64,000 nucleotides of DNA from Caulobacteraceae bacterium (lineage in GTDB: Bacteria > Pseudomonadota > Alphaproteobacteria > Caulobacterales > Caulobacteraceae), in contig CANJPZ010000004.1 of assembly GCA_947476325.1 (NCBI GenBank), positions 92,834 to 156,833 of the forward strand. Direction: 5' to 3'. The notes below the pieces were generated by a model that was given only the letters and a program-made list of their open reading frames with translations, was not told the DNA's origin and searched no databases. The first letter of the stretch is position 1. Every line of letters starts with the position of its first letter. A program made the position numbers and the translations under genes. Below, piece after piece: positions 17,116 to 27,264 of this stretch.

Positions 17116-18186
17116 ATGAACCAATTGAAGATCGCCATCGCGGCCGGCGTTGCCAGCCTGATCGGCGCCACAATACCGGCCTCGGCTCCGGCCCAGCCGG
17201 CAACAGCGACGGCGGCCTGCGCCCCGGGCGCGGCGGTGCAGTTCATCTGCGGACAACGCAATGTGGAAGACCTGGTGCAGGTCCCGGGCACGGACTGGAT
17301 CATCGGCAGCGGCCTGGCGGTGACGAACCAGGCCGGCTCGGGCGGCATGATCATGATTGACCGCAAGGCGCACACGGCGGTCCGGTTGCCGGCCCCGCAG
17401 GGAAAGGCGCGCGCGCCGTTCACGGCCTGCTCGAGTCCGCCGCCCGTCGCCAATTTTTCGGCGCACGGCATGAATATCCGGCCAAACGGACGGGGCAAGG
17501 CGGTGCTCTATGTGGTCAGTCACGGCGACCGTGAGGCTATCGAGGTATTCGACGTGGCAAATACCCGGGGCGCGCCGTCGGTGACGTGGGCGGGATGCGT
17601 GATGGCCCCTGCCGGCGCCCAGCTGAATTCGGTGGCCGCTCTTGCGGATGGCCGTCTGATCGCCAGTGACTACAGCCACACGGTCCTGCCGGGACAGCCG
17701 CCCCTGGTCGCCCCCAACACCGGCGCGGTCTATCTGTGGAAGCCCGGCGGCACCTTTGAAAAGCTGCCTGGCACCGATCTGCCGCGCGCCAACGGCATTG
17801 AGGTCACGCCTGACGGCAAGTATTTCTTCGTCGCGGTCACCGGCACCAGCGCGATTATGCGTTACGAGCTGGCCGACACCACCAAGACGCCCTGGTCCAA
17901 GGTTCTGCCCTGGCGAACCGACAATGTGCGGTGGGGACCGGACGGCAAGCTGCTGCTGGCGGGACCCGGCGCCGATCCGGGCTGTACGCCAACCCCTCAG
18001 GCCCGATGTCCGATGGTCATTGGTGTCGGCGCACTGGATCCGGCAACCCTGACCGTGACCGACGTCAAGCGCGGACCGGCCGAGCCGGCGTTTCAGGGGC
18101 TGAGTTCAGCGCTGATCGTCGGCAACGAGCTGTGGCTGGGCTCATACATGTCCGACAAGGTAGCCTATGCGACCTTGGGTCGCTGA
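17116..18186 (+). CDS. Exported SMP-30/gluconolactonase-like propeller protein
   Basis: A 356-residue protein with a signal peptide (cleaved near APAQP, residue 27). The mature part shows repeating strand patterns of a six-bladed propeller, including LPRANGIEVTPDGKYFFVA, the hallmark of SMP-30/strictosidine-synthase-like folds. A second hallmark, VLPWRTDNVRWGPDGKLLLA, follows. Several Cys pairs (CAPG, CGQR, CSSP, CTPTPQARC) suggest disulfides, consistent with a periplasmic location. It may act as a lactonase or sugar-acid binding protein, but the catalytic metal ligands cannot be fixed by eye. It follows the DJ-1 gene by 36 bases on the same strand. Confidence 0.72.
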   Translation: MNQLKIAIAAGVASLIGATIPASAPAQPATATAACAPGAAVQFICGQRNVEDLVQVPGTDWIIGSGLAVTNQAGSGGMIMIDRKAHTAVRLPAPQGKARAPFTACSSPPPVANFSAHGMNIRPNGRGKAVLYVVSHGDREAIEVFDVANTRGAPSVTWAGCVMAPAGAQLNSVAALADGRLIASDYSHTVLPGQPPLVAPNTGAVYLWKPGGTFEKLPGTDLPRANGIEVTPDGKYFFVAVTGTSAIMRYELADTTKTPWSKVLPWRTDNVRWGPDGKLLLAGPGADPGCTPTPQARCPMVIGVGALDPATLTVTDVKRGPAEPAFQGLSSALIVGNELWLGSYMSDKVAYATLGR

Positions 18187-19395
18187 GGCCGGTGACAGCC
18201 TAACTTCACCATAGGAACACTTTTTAACAGACAGACAGTAATCCTTGGCCGAACCGGGCGTGATCTTGGGCCCTTTCTTGCAGGCGGGCTCAGGTGAAAA
18301 CCCAAACTGAGCCATCGATGTCGAACTTGTCCCGAGTTGAAACGAAACCTGGCCGCGGCGGCACGCTGGACGTGTTGCGCTTTGCGGCTGCGTTCTTTGT
18401 TGTGCTGTTTCATTACGGCGGCGAGTCGCCCGTGCCGCTCGATCAACTGCATCCGATCTTTCTGCGCGGATACCTCGCCACCGATTTCTTCCTGATGCTG
18501 TCGGGTTATGTGCTGGCGCGCGCCTATGGCCGGTCGGTTGCCGACGGGCGCATCGGCCCGTTTGAATTTTTGGTGCGCCGGATCGCCCGCATCTGGCCCG
18601 CACACCTCATCGTCCTGTCGGCCATGGTCGTTCTGCTGCTAGCGACCAACATCGCCGGGCTGGAGCCGCACCATGCCGGTCGCTTCAACTGGGCTGACCT
18701 GGCGCCGCAAGTCTTTCTGGTTCAGGCCTGGGGCAATGTTGGCGGTTGGGGCTGGAACATTCCCACCTGGTCGTTGTCGGCTCTGCTGTTCTGCTACGCG
18801 GTGTTTCCGGGTCTGTGGAAGGTATTGGGCCGCTTCAGTTTGCCAGCCGCAATACTGACCGCTCTGGCCCTTGTGGGTTTGGTCGATGCCGCCGCTCACC
18901 TGGTTCTGGGACGCGGCCTCTATGATCTGCCTTTCAATCTGGGTGTTGTGCGAGCCTTGCCGCTGTTTCTGGGTGGCATGGTCATCGCCCGCTGGACAGA
19001 ACAGGCGCCGCTCTCAAGAGCGATCGCCGTCCCTTGCGGACTGATCGCCGGCGTGGCGCTTGTCGCCCTGCAGTTCGCCGGCCGCCACGATGCCGGTAGC
19101 GTCGCCCTGATTGCCATGATCATGCTGTGCGCCGGATCGGTCCCGGTTGTGCGACCGATTCCGCTGGCCGAGGCCGCAGGCAAGCTGTCGTTCTCGCTGT
19201 TCATCACTCACCTGCTGGTCTCCATCGTCTGGTTCGGCGTGCTGCACCAGGCTAACGAAGGCGTCATCCCGGTGTGGATGCGGTGGGGTTTGTGGGCAGG
19301 CGCGCTGCCGGCCGCTCTGATCGTGGCCCTGGTATTTGATCGTTTTATCGACCAGCCCGTTCAGGCGCGCGTTGCGCCACTGCTGAAGAGCTGGT

Positions 19396-20237
<842 letters not shown>

Positions 20238-20241
<4 letters not shown>

Positions 20242-21752
20242 GCGGCGACCCCCGCGGATTGTTGGACCAGATTGATAAGGGTCCGGCGAGAAGGGGACGA
20301 CAGGTTCGGAAAGTCGGCGCGATAGTGCCCGCCGCGGCTCTCCTGCCGGGCCAGGGCGGCCGAGGCGATCAGGCGGGCGGCGACCAGCGGCAGGGCGCGG
20401 CTATGTTCAGCTTCGAGGTCGTCAATTACCACGATCAGGCGAGACAGGCCTTCGGCGTCACGGATGACGCCGGCGTCCCGGCTCAAGGCTTCGCGCAGGG
20501 TCGCCATGGCCGCCGGAGGCAAGGTCGAGACGGGGGCCGCGGGCAGGGGAGCCGTGCCGGGGTCGGCGACCTCGCGGGCGGCTTCACCGGCCAACTGACC
20601 GCAGACGGCGGCTTCGAGCAGCGAGTTGGACGCCAGCCGGTTGGCGCCGTGAAGACCGGTTGAGGCGCACTCTCCCGCCGCGAACAGACCGGGCAGGGAG
20701 GTCCTGCCGTGCACGTCGGCGGCAATCCCGCCCATGTGGTAGTGGACGGCCGGCGCCACCGGAATGGGTTGCTTGCGCGGGTCGATAGCGGCGGCCATGC
20801 AGGCGGCGAACACTGCGGGGAAGCGTTGCGGAAAGTCCTTGCCTACAGCCTCACGAGCATCGAGAAAGGCGCCCAGGCCATCAATCCGCTGGCGGTGGAT
20901 GGCTCTGGCGACGATATCACGAGGCGCCAGCTCGGTCTTGGCGTGGTAGGCGGACATGAAGGCGTGGCCGGTCTTGTCGATCAGTTTGGCACCAACGCCC
21001 CGCAAGGTCTCTGTAGCCAGAGGCGCGGGATCGGCCCCGACATCGATGGCGGTCGGATGGAACTGGACGAACTCGGGATCGGCGATATCCGCGCCGGCCA
21101 GGGCGGCGGCGGCCAGACCCTCGCCGCGCAACTCGCGCGGATTGGTCGTGACGGCATAGAGCCCTCCCAGACCGCCGGTCGCCAGGATCGTCGCCGGCGC
21201 GACGAATTCGGTCAGGCCCGCAGCCGTTTCGGCCAATACGCCGCGAACCCGGCCCGAGGCGTCCTTGAGCAGGGCCTTGAGGGAAACACCGGTGCGAATC
21301 TCGATCAGGGGATCAGCCATAGCGGCGGCGACCATGGCCTCCATGATCGCCTGGCCGGCACCATCGCCCTGGACGCGGGCCACGCGAGGAAAGGTGTGGG
21401 CGGCTTCAAGATTAAGCGCGTAATGGCCCTTGTTGTCGCGATCGAAGGGCGCTCCAAAGGCGGCAAGGCGGTCGACGGCGGCGACGCCCCGGCGGGTGAT
21501 GTCGTCAGCGACGGACGCCGTAACCAAACCCGCGCCAGCCGAGACGGTGTCGGCGGCGTGGATCGAGGCGTGATCGTTCGGCGCCAGAGCCGCGGCCACC
21601 CCGCCCTGGGCCCAGGCCGAGCTGGAGCCCTTGAACAGCGGTTGAGCGGCGAGGACCAGCGCCTTTCGCGGCGCGCAGGCCAGAGCCGCCGACAGACCGG
21701 CAAGCCCGGCCCCGACGATCAGGACGCCGTCGTGGTTGATCCGCTGGATCAT
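20238..21752 (-). CDS. nadB: L-aspartate oxidase
   Basis: A 504-residue flavoprotein that oxidises L-aspartate to iminoaspartate for NadA. The FAD dinucleotide site reads VLIVGAGLAGLSAALAC near the N-terminus, with KGSSSAWAQGGVAAAL following. The central substrate region has FVQFHPTAID, and HYHMGGIAAD and GLFAAGECASTGLHGANRLA are the expected late motifs. ATG 21752 is chosen because the flavin site follows 12 residues later; the frame is open upstream but reads through nadA. It starts five bases after the nadA stop. Confidence 0.95.
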
Positions 21753-21757
21753 GGTCG

Positions 21758-22843
21758 TCAGATCAGTTCGACATCGACGTGATGGCGGGCCTTGACCAGA
21801 TCGTAGCGCGCGGGCGTGACGGGCGGCGGCATATCGATCATGCGCTGTACAGCGGCGCGAGCGCGGCTGGCGATGACGGGGTCGACTGTTACCTCGAACT
21901 GCTCGTTGACCAGGGCGTCGCGGATGTTTTCCAGGCTGATCCGCTTCATGTGCGGGCACAGGTTGCACGGGCGCACGAACTCGGTGTCCGGCGCGTCAGC
22001 TGCGACGTTGTCGGCCATGGAGCACTCGGTGATCATCACCACGCGCCTGGGTTTGCGGGTCATGACGTAGTTGGACATGGCCGCTGTCGAGCCGGCGAAA
22101 TCGACGGCTTCCAGCACCTCGGGCGGGCACTCGGGGTGGGCCAGGATCTCGGCGTCGGGCCAGGCTTCACGCAGGTCGGCTATGTCGGCGACAGTGAAGC
22201 GCTCATGGACCTCGCAGCGGCCCTTCCAGCTGATGATCTTCACCGCAGTCTGGCGTGCGACGTTGCGAGCTAGGAACTCGTCCGGCAGCATGATGACGCG
22301 ATCAACGCCCCAGGTTTTCGCCGCCCATTCCACCACCTGAACAGCGTTTGCGCTGGTGCAGCAGATATCGCTTTCGGCCTTCACGTCTGCCGAGGTGTTG
22401 ACATAGGTGACGACCGGCAGACCCGGGTAGCGCTGCTTGATCAGGCGCACGTCGGGGCCCGTGATCGAGGCGGCCAGCGAGCAGCCGGCGCGCAGGTCAG
22501 GGATCAGCACCTTTTTGTCAGGGCACAGGATTTTCGAGGTCTCGGCCATGAAGTGCACGCCGGCCTGAACGATAATTTTCGCATCCGAACGCGCAGCCTC
22601 GCGGGCCAGGCCCAGGCTGTCGCCCACGAAGTCACCGACACCGTGGAAGATTTCCGGAGTCATGTAGTTGTGCGCCAGGACGACGGCGTTCTTTTCGGCC
22701 TTAAGGGCGTTGATCTCAGCGATCAGTGGGGCCTGAAGCCGCCATTCGATGGGCGTCACGCTGCCTTTCAGCTTTTCCCAAAGGCCGGCCATGGCGCTGT
22801 CGCGCTCGATGATCGATCCCTGCGGGGCAAATCCGTCCGCCAT
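21758..22843 (-). CDS. nadA: Quinolinate synthase
   Basis: A 361-residue 4Fe-4S enzyme that condenses iminoaspartate with dihydroxyacetone phosphate to quinolinate. Seen motifs include [53 protein letters not shown] and CNLCPHMK near the C-terminus, which together supply the three conserved cluster cysteines. It heads the nadABC operon. Two palindromes lie directly upstream and likely control the operon. An internal start (MAGLW, 17 codons later) is possible but less favoured. Confidence 0.95.
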   Translation of the reverse strand: MADGFAPQGSIIERDSAMAGLWEKLKGSVTPIEWRLQAPLIAEINALKAEKNAVVLAHNYMTPEIFHGVGDFVGDSLGLAREAARSDAKIIVQAGVHFMAETSKILCPDKKVLIPDLRAGCSLAASITGPDVRLIKQRYPGLPVVTYVNTSADVKAESDICCTSANAVQVVEWAAKTWGVDRVIMLPDEFLARNVARQTAVKIISWKGRCEVHERFTVADIADLREAWPDAEILAHPECPPEVLEAVDFAGSTAAMSNYVMTRKPRRVVMITECSMADNVAADAPDTEFVRPCNLCPHMKRISLENIRDALVNEQFEVTVDPVIASRARAAVQRMIDMPPPVTPARYDLVKARHHVDVELI

Positions 22844-22857
22844 GTCCGCCCTCCATT

Positions 22858-22874
22858 ATGCTCATAATGAGCAT
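22858..22874. promoter_or_regulatory. Perfect palindrome upstream of nadA, likely operator 1
   Basis: ATGCTCAT-A-ATGAGCAT is an exact 8+1+8 palindrome 15 bases upstream of the nadA ATG. Palindromes in front of nadABC have been described as sites for NAD-responsive repressors (NadQ/NrtR-type) in alphaproteobacteria; assigning this one to a named regulator is inference. A related half-matching element follows 50 bases further upstream. Confidence 0.65.
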
Positions 22875-22909
22875 TTAGGGGTTTCAGAAAAACTCCGGAC
22901 CTATAAGCG

Positions 22910-23212
22910 GTGCCGGCGCCCACTTATGCTGAAACTGAGCATAACCTGGAAGGTTATATACGCCTTCATGGCAGAAAAATAAAGAGAGGTGTTGGGCAGC
23001 AACTCCGAGCGAAGGCTTTGCGCCTGAAAATCGCGAGGATCGTCTGTTATATCCTTGATGCGCTGATCTTTGTCGGCGTTGCCTTTGGCGTGGTTGGAAC
23101 CATGTTTTCCAGCCGACCAGTTCTTTGGGAAAACACTTACGGCCTGCCCGTCAGGACCTATGAGGCTCTTGGCGGTTCCATTGGAATTGCGGTGGCCGGT
23201 TTCATCTGGTGA
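22910..23212 (+). CDS. Possible small membrane protein
   Basis: A GTG at 22910 opens a 100-residue frame. The C-terminal 60 or so residues contain two hydrophobic stretches (about 43-64, IVCYILDALIFVGVAFGVVG, and 85-99, EALGGSIGIAVAGFIW). The N-terminal part runs through the second nadA palindrome, so the real start may be further in, although no ATG is available. No Shine-Dalgarno sequence is convincing. The rest of the 22845-23384 gap holds the two palindromes and otherwise nothing recognised. It may be a remnant or a chance frame. Confidence 0.3.
   Translation: MPAPTYAETEHNLEGYIRLHGRKIKRGVGQQLRAKALRLKIARIVCYILDALIFVGVAFGVVGTMFSSRPVLWENTYGLPVRTYEALGGSIGIAVAGFIW
22924..22944. promoter_or_regulatory. 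Second palindrome upstream of nadA, likely operator 2
   Basis: TTATGCT (22924-22930) and AGCATAA (22938-22944) are exact reverse complements around a 7-base centre. The arms share ATGCT/AGCAT with the first palindrome but their spacing is wider. Centre-to-centre distance is about 68 bases, so looping or cooperative binding between the two is possible. Confidence 0.55.
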
Positions 23213-23384
23213 TGGGCTGCGACTGCGGAACGCTGTCAAGAAATTCAGATCTTCGCGCTGACTGGTGTCATGATTTCGCCGAAGATTTGAAATGGGCTAA
23301 CAGCGTATCGAGAAGCGTCGCCGGACTGCCTGTAAGGACTTGGCCCGGCGCGATTGAACGCCTAGAGGACAAACGCGGCGCGGA

Positions 23385-24761
23385 ATGACCCCATTTCTGC
23401 CCTCGCGGGAACGGCGCAGCCGCCGCGACGTTCAAGCAAACGGTGAGGTCGAGTTTCTGTTCCAGGTGCTGCGCGACATGCTTGCGACCTTGTTCGCCCG
23501 CCGGGAGTCCGGGGCGGGCGGAGCGGTCTTGCGTATGTCGCGCCCTGGCGCCTACCCCGCTCTGGCGATTGTCGAGAGCGTTCTTGTCCTGGCGCTGGCG
23601 CTTTCCACCCTTTCGCTGTCGGGCGTTGCGCCAGGCGGTGCGATTCCCGTCCCGCGTGAACCCAAACGTGCCGAACTCGCCCGTCATTTTTCGCCGCTGG
23701 AGCTGACTCGGATTTCGATGGGGATGAGCCGCTACGCCGCCCTCACTGCCGATCGCATCGGCCGTGGCGCGCAAGGCTGGACACCGACCGGCGTAATCGG
23801 TTGGGGTGTCTATGATCTGACACCCCCAGCGCTGGTCCGTCATCAGCTGACCTACGACGAGGCGCGGGCGTTCAATGCGCTCATTCCCGTTTCGCCGGCG
23901 AAGATCGCCCCAATGACCGCATTTTCGTTGAAAGTCGGCACAGACGACTACACGCGGGCGCTCGAATGCCTGACCCAGGCGATTTACTACGAAGCGGGCT
24001 ATGAAAGCGGCGAAGGTGAAGAGGCTGTCGCCCAGGTCATTCTGAACCGGCTGAAACATCCCGCCTATCCAAAGACCGTTTGTGGCGTGGTCTATCAGGG
24101 CTCGTCCCTGACCACGGGCTGCCAGTTCTCGTTTACATGCGATGGTTCACTCGCTCGCGCACCAAACGAGGCGGCCTGGCTCAGATGTCGCCAGGTGGCG
24201 GCGCAGGCGTTGAGCGGCTTTGTCTACGCGCCTGTCGGCACCGCGACCCACTATCACGCCGACTATGTCTTTCCGTACTGGGCCATCACCCTGGTCAAGC
24301 TGAAGCAAATCGGCGCCCACATCTTTTATCGCATGACAGGGCCGCCGGGCTCGCTGTCGGGCTTTACAGGCCAATATGCGGGCAATGAGGCAATCCTGTC
24401 GTCGGCCATTCTGACCGGGGGCGACGCACGTACGCCAGATGCGCCATCGGCAATCGTGTCGGCTCCCGAAGCAAGGCCGCCCGAGCCCAAGCTGGTGACC
24501 CTGACCATTGGCGGAGAGACACGAACCTACGCCATCTCGCCGACCGCTGCACCGCCGCCCTTGCCGGACACGGTCGCCGTCGATCTTGGTGATCGGGGCA
24601 GGGTCACTCCGCCGGTGGGCGCTGTGGTGACCGGTACGATCATGCCGTCGCGGCGCATGCCGACACCGGAGGAGATTCGGGACATCAACGAGAAGATTCG
24701 TCAGCGTCAAATGCAGCAAGCCGGCGTGGTTACGGCCCCACCAACGACAACGGCGCCCTGA
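23385..24761 (+). CDS. SleB/CwlJ-type cell wall hydrolase with long tail
   Basis: Up to 458 residues. One hydrophobic segment (about 57-82) likely anchors it in the inner membrane. The Hydrolase_2 domain (about 190-310) begins CLTQAIYYEAGYESGEGEE with the catalytic Glu, followed by VAQVILNRLKHPAYP and CQFSFTCDG, closely parallel to the 14252-15376 protein. A Pro/Ala/Thr-rich C-terminal tail of about 130 residues follows. It probably cuts peptidoglycan. The start could be the later ATG at 23535 (MSRPGAYPALAIVE), which would place the hydrophobic segment at the N-terminus. It is convergent with trxB, with no gap. Confidence 0.85.
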   Translation: MTPFLPSRERRSRRDVQANGEVEFLFQVLRDMLATLFARRESGAGGAVLRMSRPGAYPALAIVESVLVLALALSTLSLSGVAPGGAIPVPREPKRAELARHFSPLELTRISMGMSRYAALTADRIGRGAQGWTPTGVIGWGVYDLTPPALVRHQLTYDEARAFNALIPVSPAKIAPMTAFSLKVGTDDYTRALECLTQAIYYEAGYESGEGEEAVAQVILNRLKHPAYPKTVCGVVYQGSSLTTGCQFSFTCDGSLARAPNEAAWLRCRQVAAQALSGFVYAPVGTATHYHADYVFPYWAITLVKLKQIGAHIFYRMTGPPGSLSGFTGQYAGNEAILSSAILTGGDARTPDAPSAIVSAPEARPPEPKLVTLTIGGETRTYAISPTAAPPPLPDTVAVDLGDRGRVTPPVGAVVTGTIMPSRRMPTPEEIRDINEKIRQRQMQQAGVVTAPPTTTAP

Positions 24762-25769
24762 CTACCAGACGCCGATCTTTTCGGCCTGGGCGTGTGAGAG
24801 CGTTTGACCGGCTTTTGCGTGGTCCTGATCTGCCAGGAACCGGACGGCTTCAAGAGCTGCCATGCAGCCCATTCCCGCCGCGGTGACGGCCTGGCGATAG
24901 ACGTCGTCGGTAACGTCGCCCGCCGCAAAGACGCCGGGCACGGCTGTGCCAGTCGTTCCGGGGGTGACTTTCAGATAGCCGCTTTCGCTCATCTCCAGTT
25001 GACCGCGGAACAGCTCTGAGGCCGGCGCATGGCCGATGGCGATAAACACCCCGTCAGCTGAGATGTGATCAGTCTCGCCGGTGACAAGATTTTTCAGGCG
25101 CGCGCCCGTGACGCCGGGCGGGGCTTGATCGCCGGTGATCTCTTCGATGGCGGTGTTCCAGATGACCTGGATTTTGGGGTGGGCGAACAGGCGCTCCTGC
25201 AGGATGCGCTCGGCCCGCAATTCGTCGCGACGATGGATCAGTGTAACCTTGGTCGCGTGGTTGGTCAGATAGAGCGCCTCTTCGATCGCGGTATTGCCGC
25301 CGCCGATGACCAGCACTTCCTTGCCCCGATAGAAAAAACCGTCGCAGGTGGCACAGGCCGAGACGCCGAAACCCTGGAGCGCCTGTTCCGACGGCAGGCC
25401 CAGCCACTTGGCCTGGGCGCCGGTGGCGATGATCACGGTCTCGGCGTCCAACACGCCGCCGCTGTCCAGAGTCAGACGGAAGGGGCGGACGGACAGATCA
25501 ACTGCGGTGACGATGTCTTCGACGATTTCGGTCCCGACTTGTTCGGCCTGGGCGCGCATCTGTTCCATCAGCCAGGGCCCCTGAATGACGTCGGCAAAGC
25601 CGGGGTAGTTTTCGACGTCGGTGGTGATCATCAACTGGCCGCCGGGCTGGATGCCGGCGATCATCACCGGGGCCAGCATGGCGCGGGCGGCATAGATGGC
25701 GGCGGTGTAACCGGCGGGACCAGCGCCGACGATGGCGCAACGAACGAGACGTGGGGCGGATGCGGACAT
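24762..25769 (-). CDS. trxB: Thioredoxin reductase
   Basis: A 335-residue NADPH-dependent flavoprotein. FAD site GAGPAG (15-20), redox-active CATC (139-142), NADPH site VLVIGGGNTAIEEAL (153-167), HRRDELRAE for the 2'-phosphate and the C-terminal flavin motif VPGVFAAGDVTD are all present. It reduces thioredoxin in the cytoplasm. The ATG at 25769 is used; the frame runs further upstream without a good start. It is divergent from an rRNA methyltransferase gene, 84 bases between starts. Confidence 0.95.
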   Translation of the reverse strand: MSASAPRLVRCAIVGAGPAGYTAAIYAARAMLAPVMIAGIQPGGQLMITTDVENYPGFADVIQGPWLMEQMRAQAEQVGTEIVEDIVTAVDLSVRPFRLTLDSGGVLDAETVIIATGAQAKWLGLPSEQALQGFGVSACATCDGFFYRGKEVLVIGGGNTAIEEALYLTNHATKVTLIHRRDELRAERILQERLFAHPKIQVIWNTAIEEITGDQAPPGVTGARLKNLVTGETDHISADGVFIAIGHAPASELFRGQLEMSESGYLKVTPGTTGTAVPGVFAAGDVTDDVYRQAVTAAGMGCMAALEAVRFLADQDHAKAGQTLSHAQAEKIGVW

Positions 25770-25853
25770 GCCTGCTATGTAGGCGAGATTCCCGGCAAAG
25801 CGAAGATTACCCGTCGCCTCATCCCCAGGGATTTCTCTAACGGCCTCATCAGC

Positions 25854-26648
25854 ATGACTGTTCGCATCGACGACCCTGACGATCCGCGCATCGCCGCTTA
25901 CCGGCAGGTGCGCGAGCGCGATCTTGTGGGCCGGGACGGATTCTTTATCGCCGAGGGTGAAGTGGTGCTGACCAAGCTCCTGGGATCGCGCCTGTGCCGT
26001 ACGGTCTCGATCCTCATCGCGGATGATCGCGTCGAGCGGCTGGCGCCGTTGCTGGCGAGGGCGCCGCACGATACGCCGGTCTATATTGCCGGCCAGCCGG
26101 TGATCGACGCCATAGCCGGCTTTCACCTGCATCGCGGCATTCTGGCTCTCGGCGAAGCGGTAAGCCGGCCGACGGTGGATGATCTGCTGGCGGGCATGCC
26201 CGAGCGGGCGCTGATCGTCGGTCTGCAGGGTATTGGCAATCACGACAACATGGGTGGGTTGTTCCGCAATGCCACGGCATTCGGGGCGAATGGCGTGATC
26301 CTTTTTTCGGACTGCTGTGATCCATTCTACCGCAAGGCTATCAGGGTATCGGTCGGAGCCAGCCTGCTGACCCCGTTCGCCAAGGCCCAGGCGGGTGAGG
26401 ATGTTGTCGGCCGTCTGACGAGCGCGGGTTTCGAGGTGTTCGCCCTGTCGCCATCGGGAAGCATCACGCTTGATGAACTGGCCCGGCCAGCGCGAGTGGC
26501 GGTGCTGTTCGGATCCGAGGGGCCAGGATTGCCAGCCTCGGTGCTGGACCGCGTGACCAGCGTGCGCATTCCCATGGCCGGCGATTTCGACAGCCTGAAC
26601 GTCGCCACCTCCAGCGGCATCATCCTGCAGCGCCTGGCGAACGCCTAG
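25854..26648 (+). CDS. TrmH/SpoU family RNA 2'-O-methyltransferase
   Basis: A 264-residue SPOUT methyltransferase. The N-terminal substrate-binding domain (RDGFFIAEGEVVLTKLL) leads into the SpoU motifs: motif 1 LQGIGNHDNMGGLFRNATAFG, motif 2 LFGSEGPGL and motif 3 IPMAGDFDSLNVATSSGI, which form the trefoil knot that binds S-adenosylmethionine. The RNA target (tRNA or rRNA position) cannot be told from sequence. It is distinct from rlmB at 62686-63489. The last four bases overlap the convergent phosphatase gene. Confidence 0.9.
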   Translation: MTVRIDDPDDPRIAAYRQVRERDLVGRDGFFIAEGEVVLTKLLGSRLCRTVSILIADDRVERLAPLLARAPHDTPVYIAGQPVIDAIAGFHLHRGILALGEAVSRPTVDDLLAGMPERALIVGLQGIGNHDNMGGLFRNATAFGANGVILFSDCCDPFYRKAIRVSVGASLLTPFAKAQAGEDVVGRLTSAGFEVFALSPSGSITLDELARPARVAVLFGSEGPGLPASVLDRVTSVRIPMAGDFDSLNVATSSGIILQRLANA

Positions 26649-27154
26649 TCGAGGAGCAGGTCGAAGGGCGCGCCCTCTTCGGCGCTTTCACCGCGACCGA
26701 TGTGAGCGATGGCCCGGCTCATGGCCCCATCGCGCCGCAGAGCAGCATCGGCCAACTCGATCATCAGCCGGTTGGGCGTCGCGGTCGGCGAAGCGGCGCG
26801 CAATCGCTTGGCCAGCAGGCCTTCCCGGCCTGGACCGAAGCGGTCGCAGGCCAGGATATAGGCTGCTGCCGTCGAGCGGCTGATCCCTGCCCAGCAGTGA
26901 ATCAGCATGGGGGCGTCGCGGTCCCAGCCGCGCCCGAAAGCCAGCAATTCATCGATGTGCGTCGCCTCGGGAAGCAGCAGCCCATCGGCGGGCTCAATGA
27001 TGTCGTTGAAGATCAGATGCAGGCGCCGGGGCGCTGCGGGGCCTTCGAAGAGGGGCGGGTCCAGAGTGGGGCCCAGCAGAGAGAGAACATGCGAGGGCGA
27101 ACGCTCGGCCGCGAGGGTGACGACGTGGGGCAGGGGGCAGACGATGACGGTCAT
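26645..27154 (-). CDS. Protein tyrosine/dual-specificity phosphatase-like protein
   Basis: A 169-residue protein with the Cys-based phosphatase loop HCWAGISRS: nucleophile Cys87 and Arg93 fit CX5R. An upstream acidic segment (FNDIIEPADGLLLPEATHID) resembles the general-acid loop of bacterial tyrosine phosphatases. ATG 27154 precedes a strand typical of the fold start (MTVIVCPLPHVV); the frame extends upstream to 27217 but without support. Its substrate is unknown. It overlaps the convergent RNA methyltransferase gene by four bases. Confidence 0.8.
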   Translation of the reverse strand: MTVIVCPLPHVVTLAAERSPSHVLSLLGPTLDPPLFEGPAAPRRLHLIFNDIIEPADGLLLPEATHIDELLAFGRGWDRDAPMLIHCWAGISRSTAAAYILACDRFGPGREGLLAKRLRAASPTATPNRLMIELADAALRRDGAMSRAIAHIGRGESAEEGAPFDLLLD

Positions 27155-27264
27155 GAGCTTTCGACAGTGGCCGCCAATTCCTACATAAGAAAGGCGAGGC
27201 TTGTAAGTTTCGCCCAAATTTTGCTGAACTGCGGCCCTACAAGAAGTCCATCAGGAGGCAGACA

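Noticed and set aside
20709..21782. A 357-residue frame opposite nadB
   Set aside because: Gly/Arg-rich shadow without recognisable domain.
25065..25853. N-terminal extension of the RNA methyltransferase over trxB
   Set aside because: Antisense to trxB and low complexity; the ATG at 25854 begins the normal SpoU N-terminal domain.
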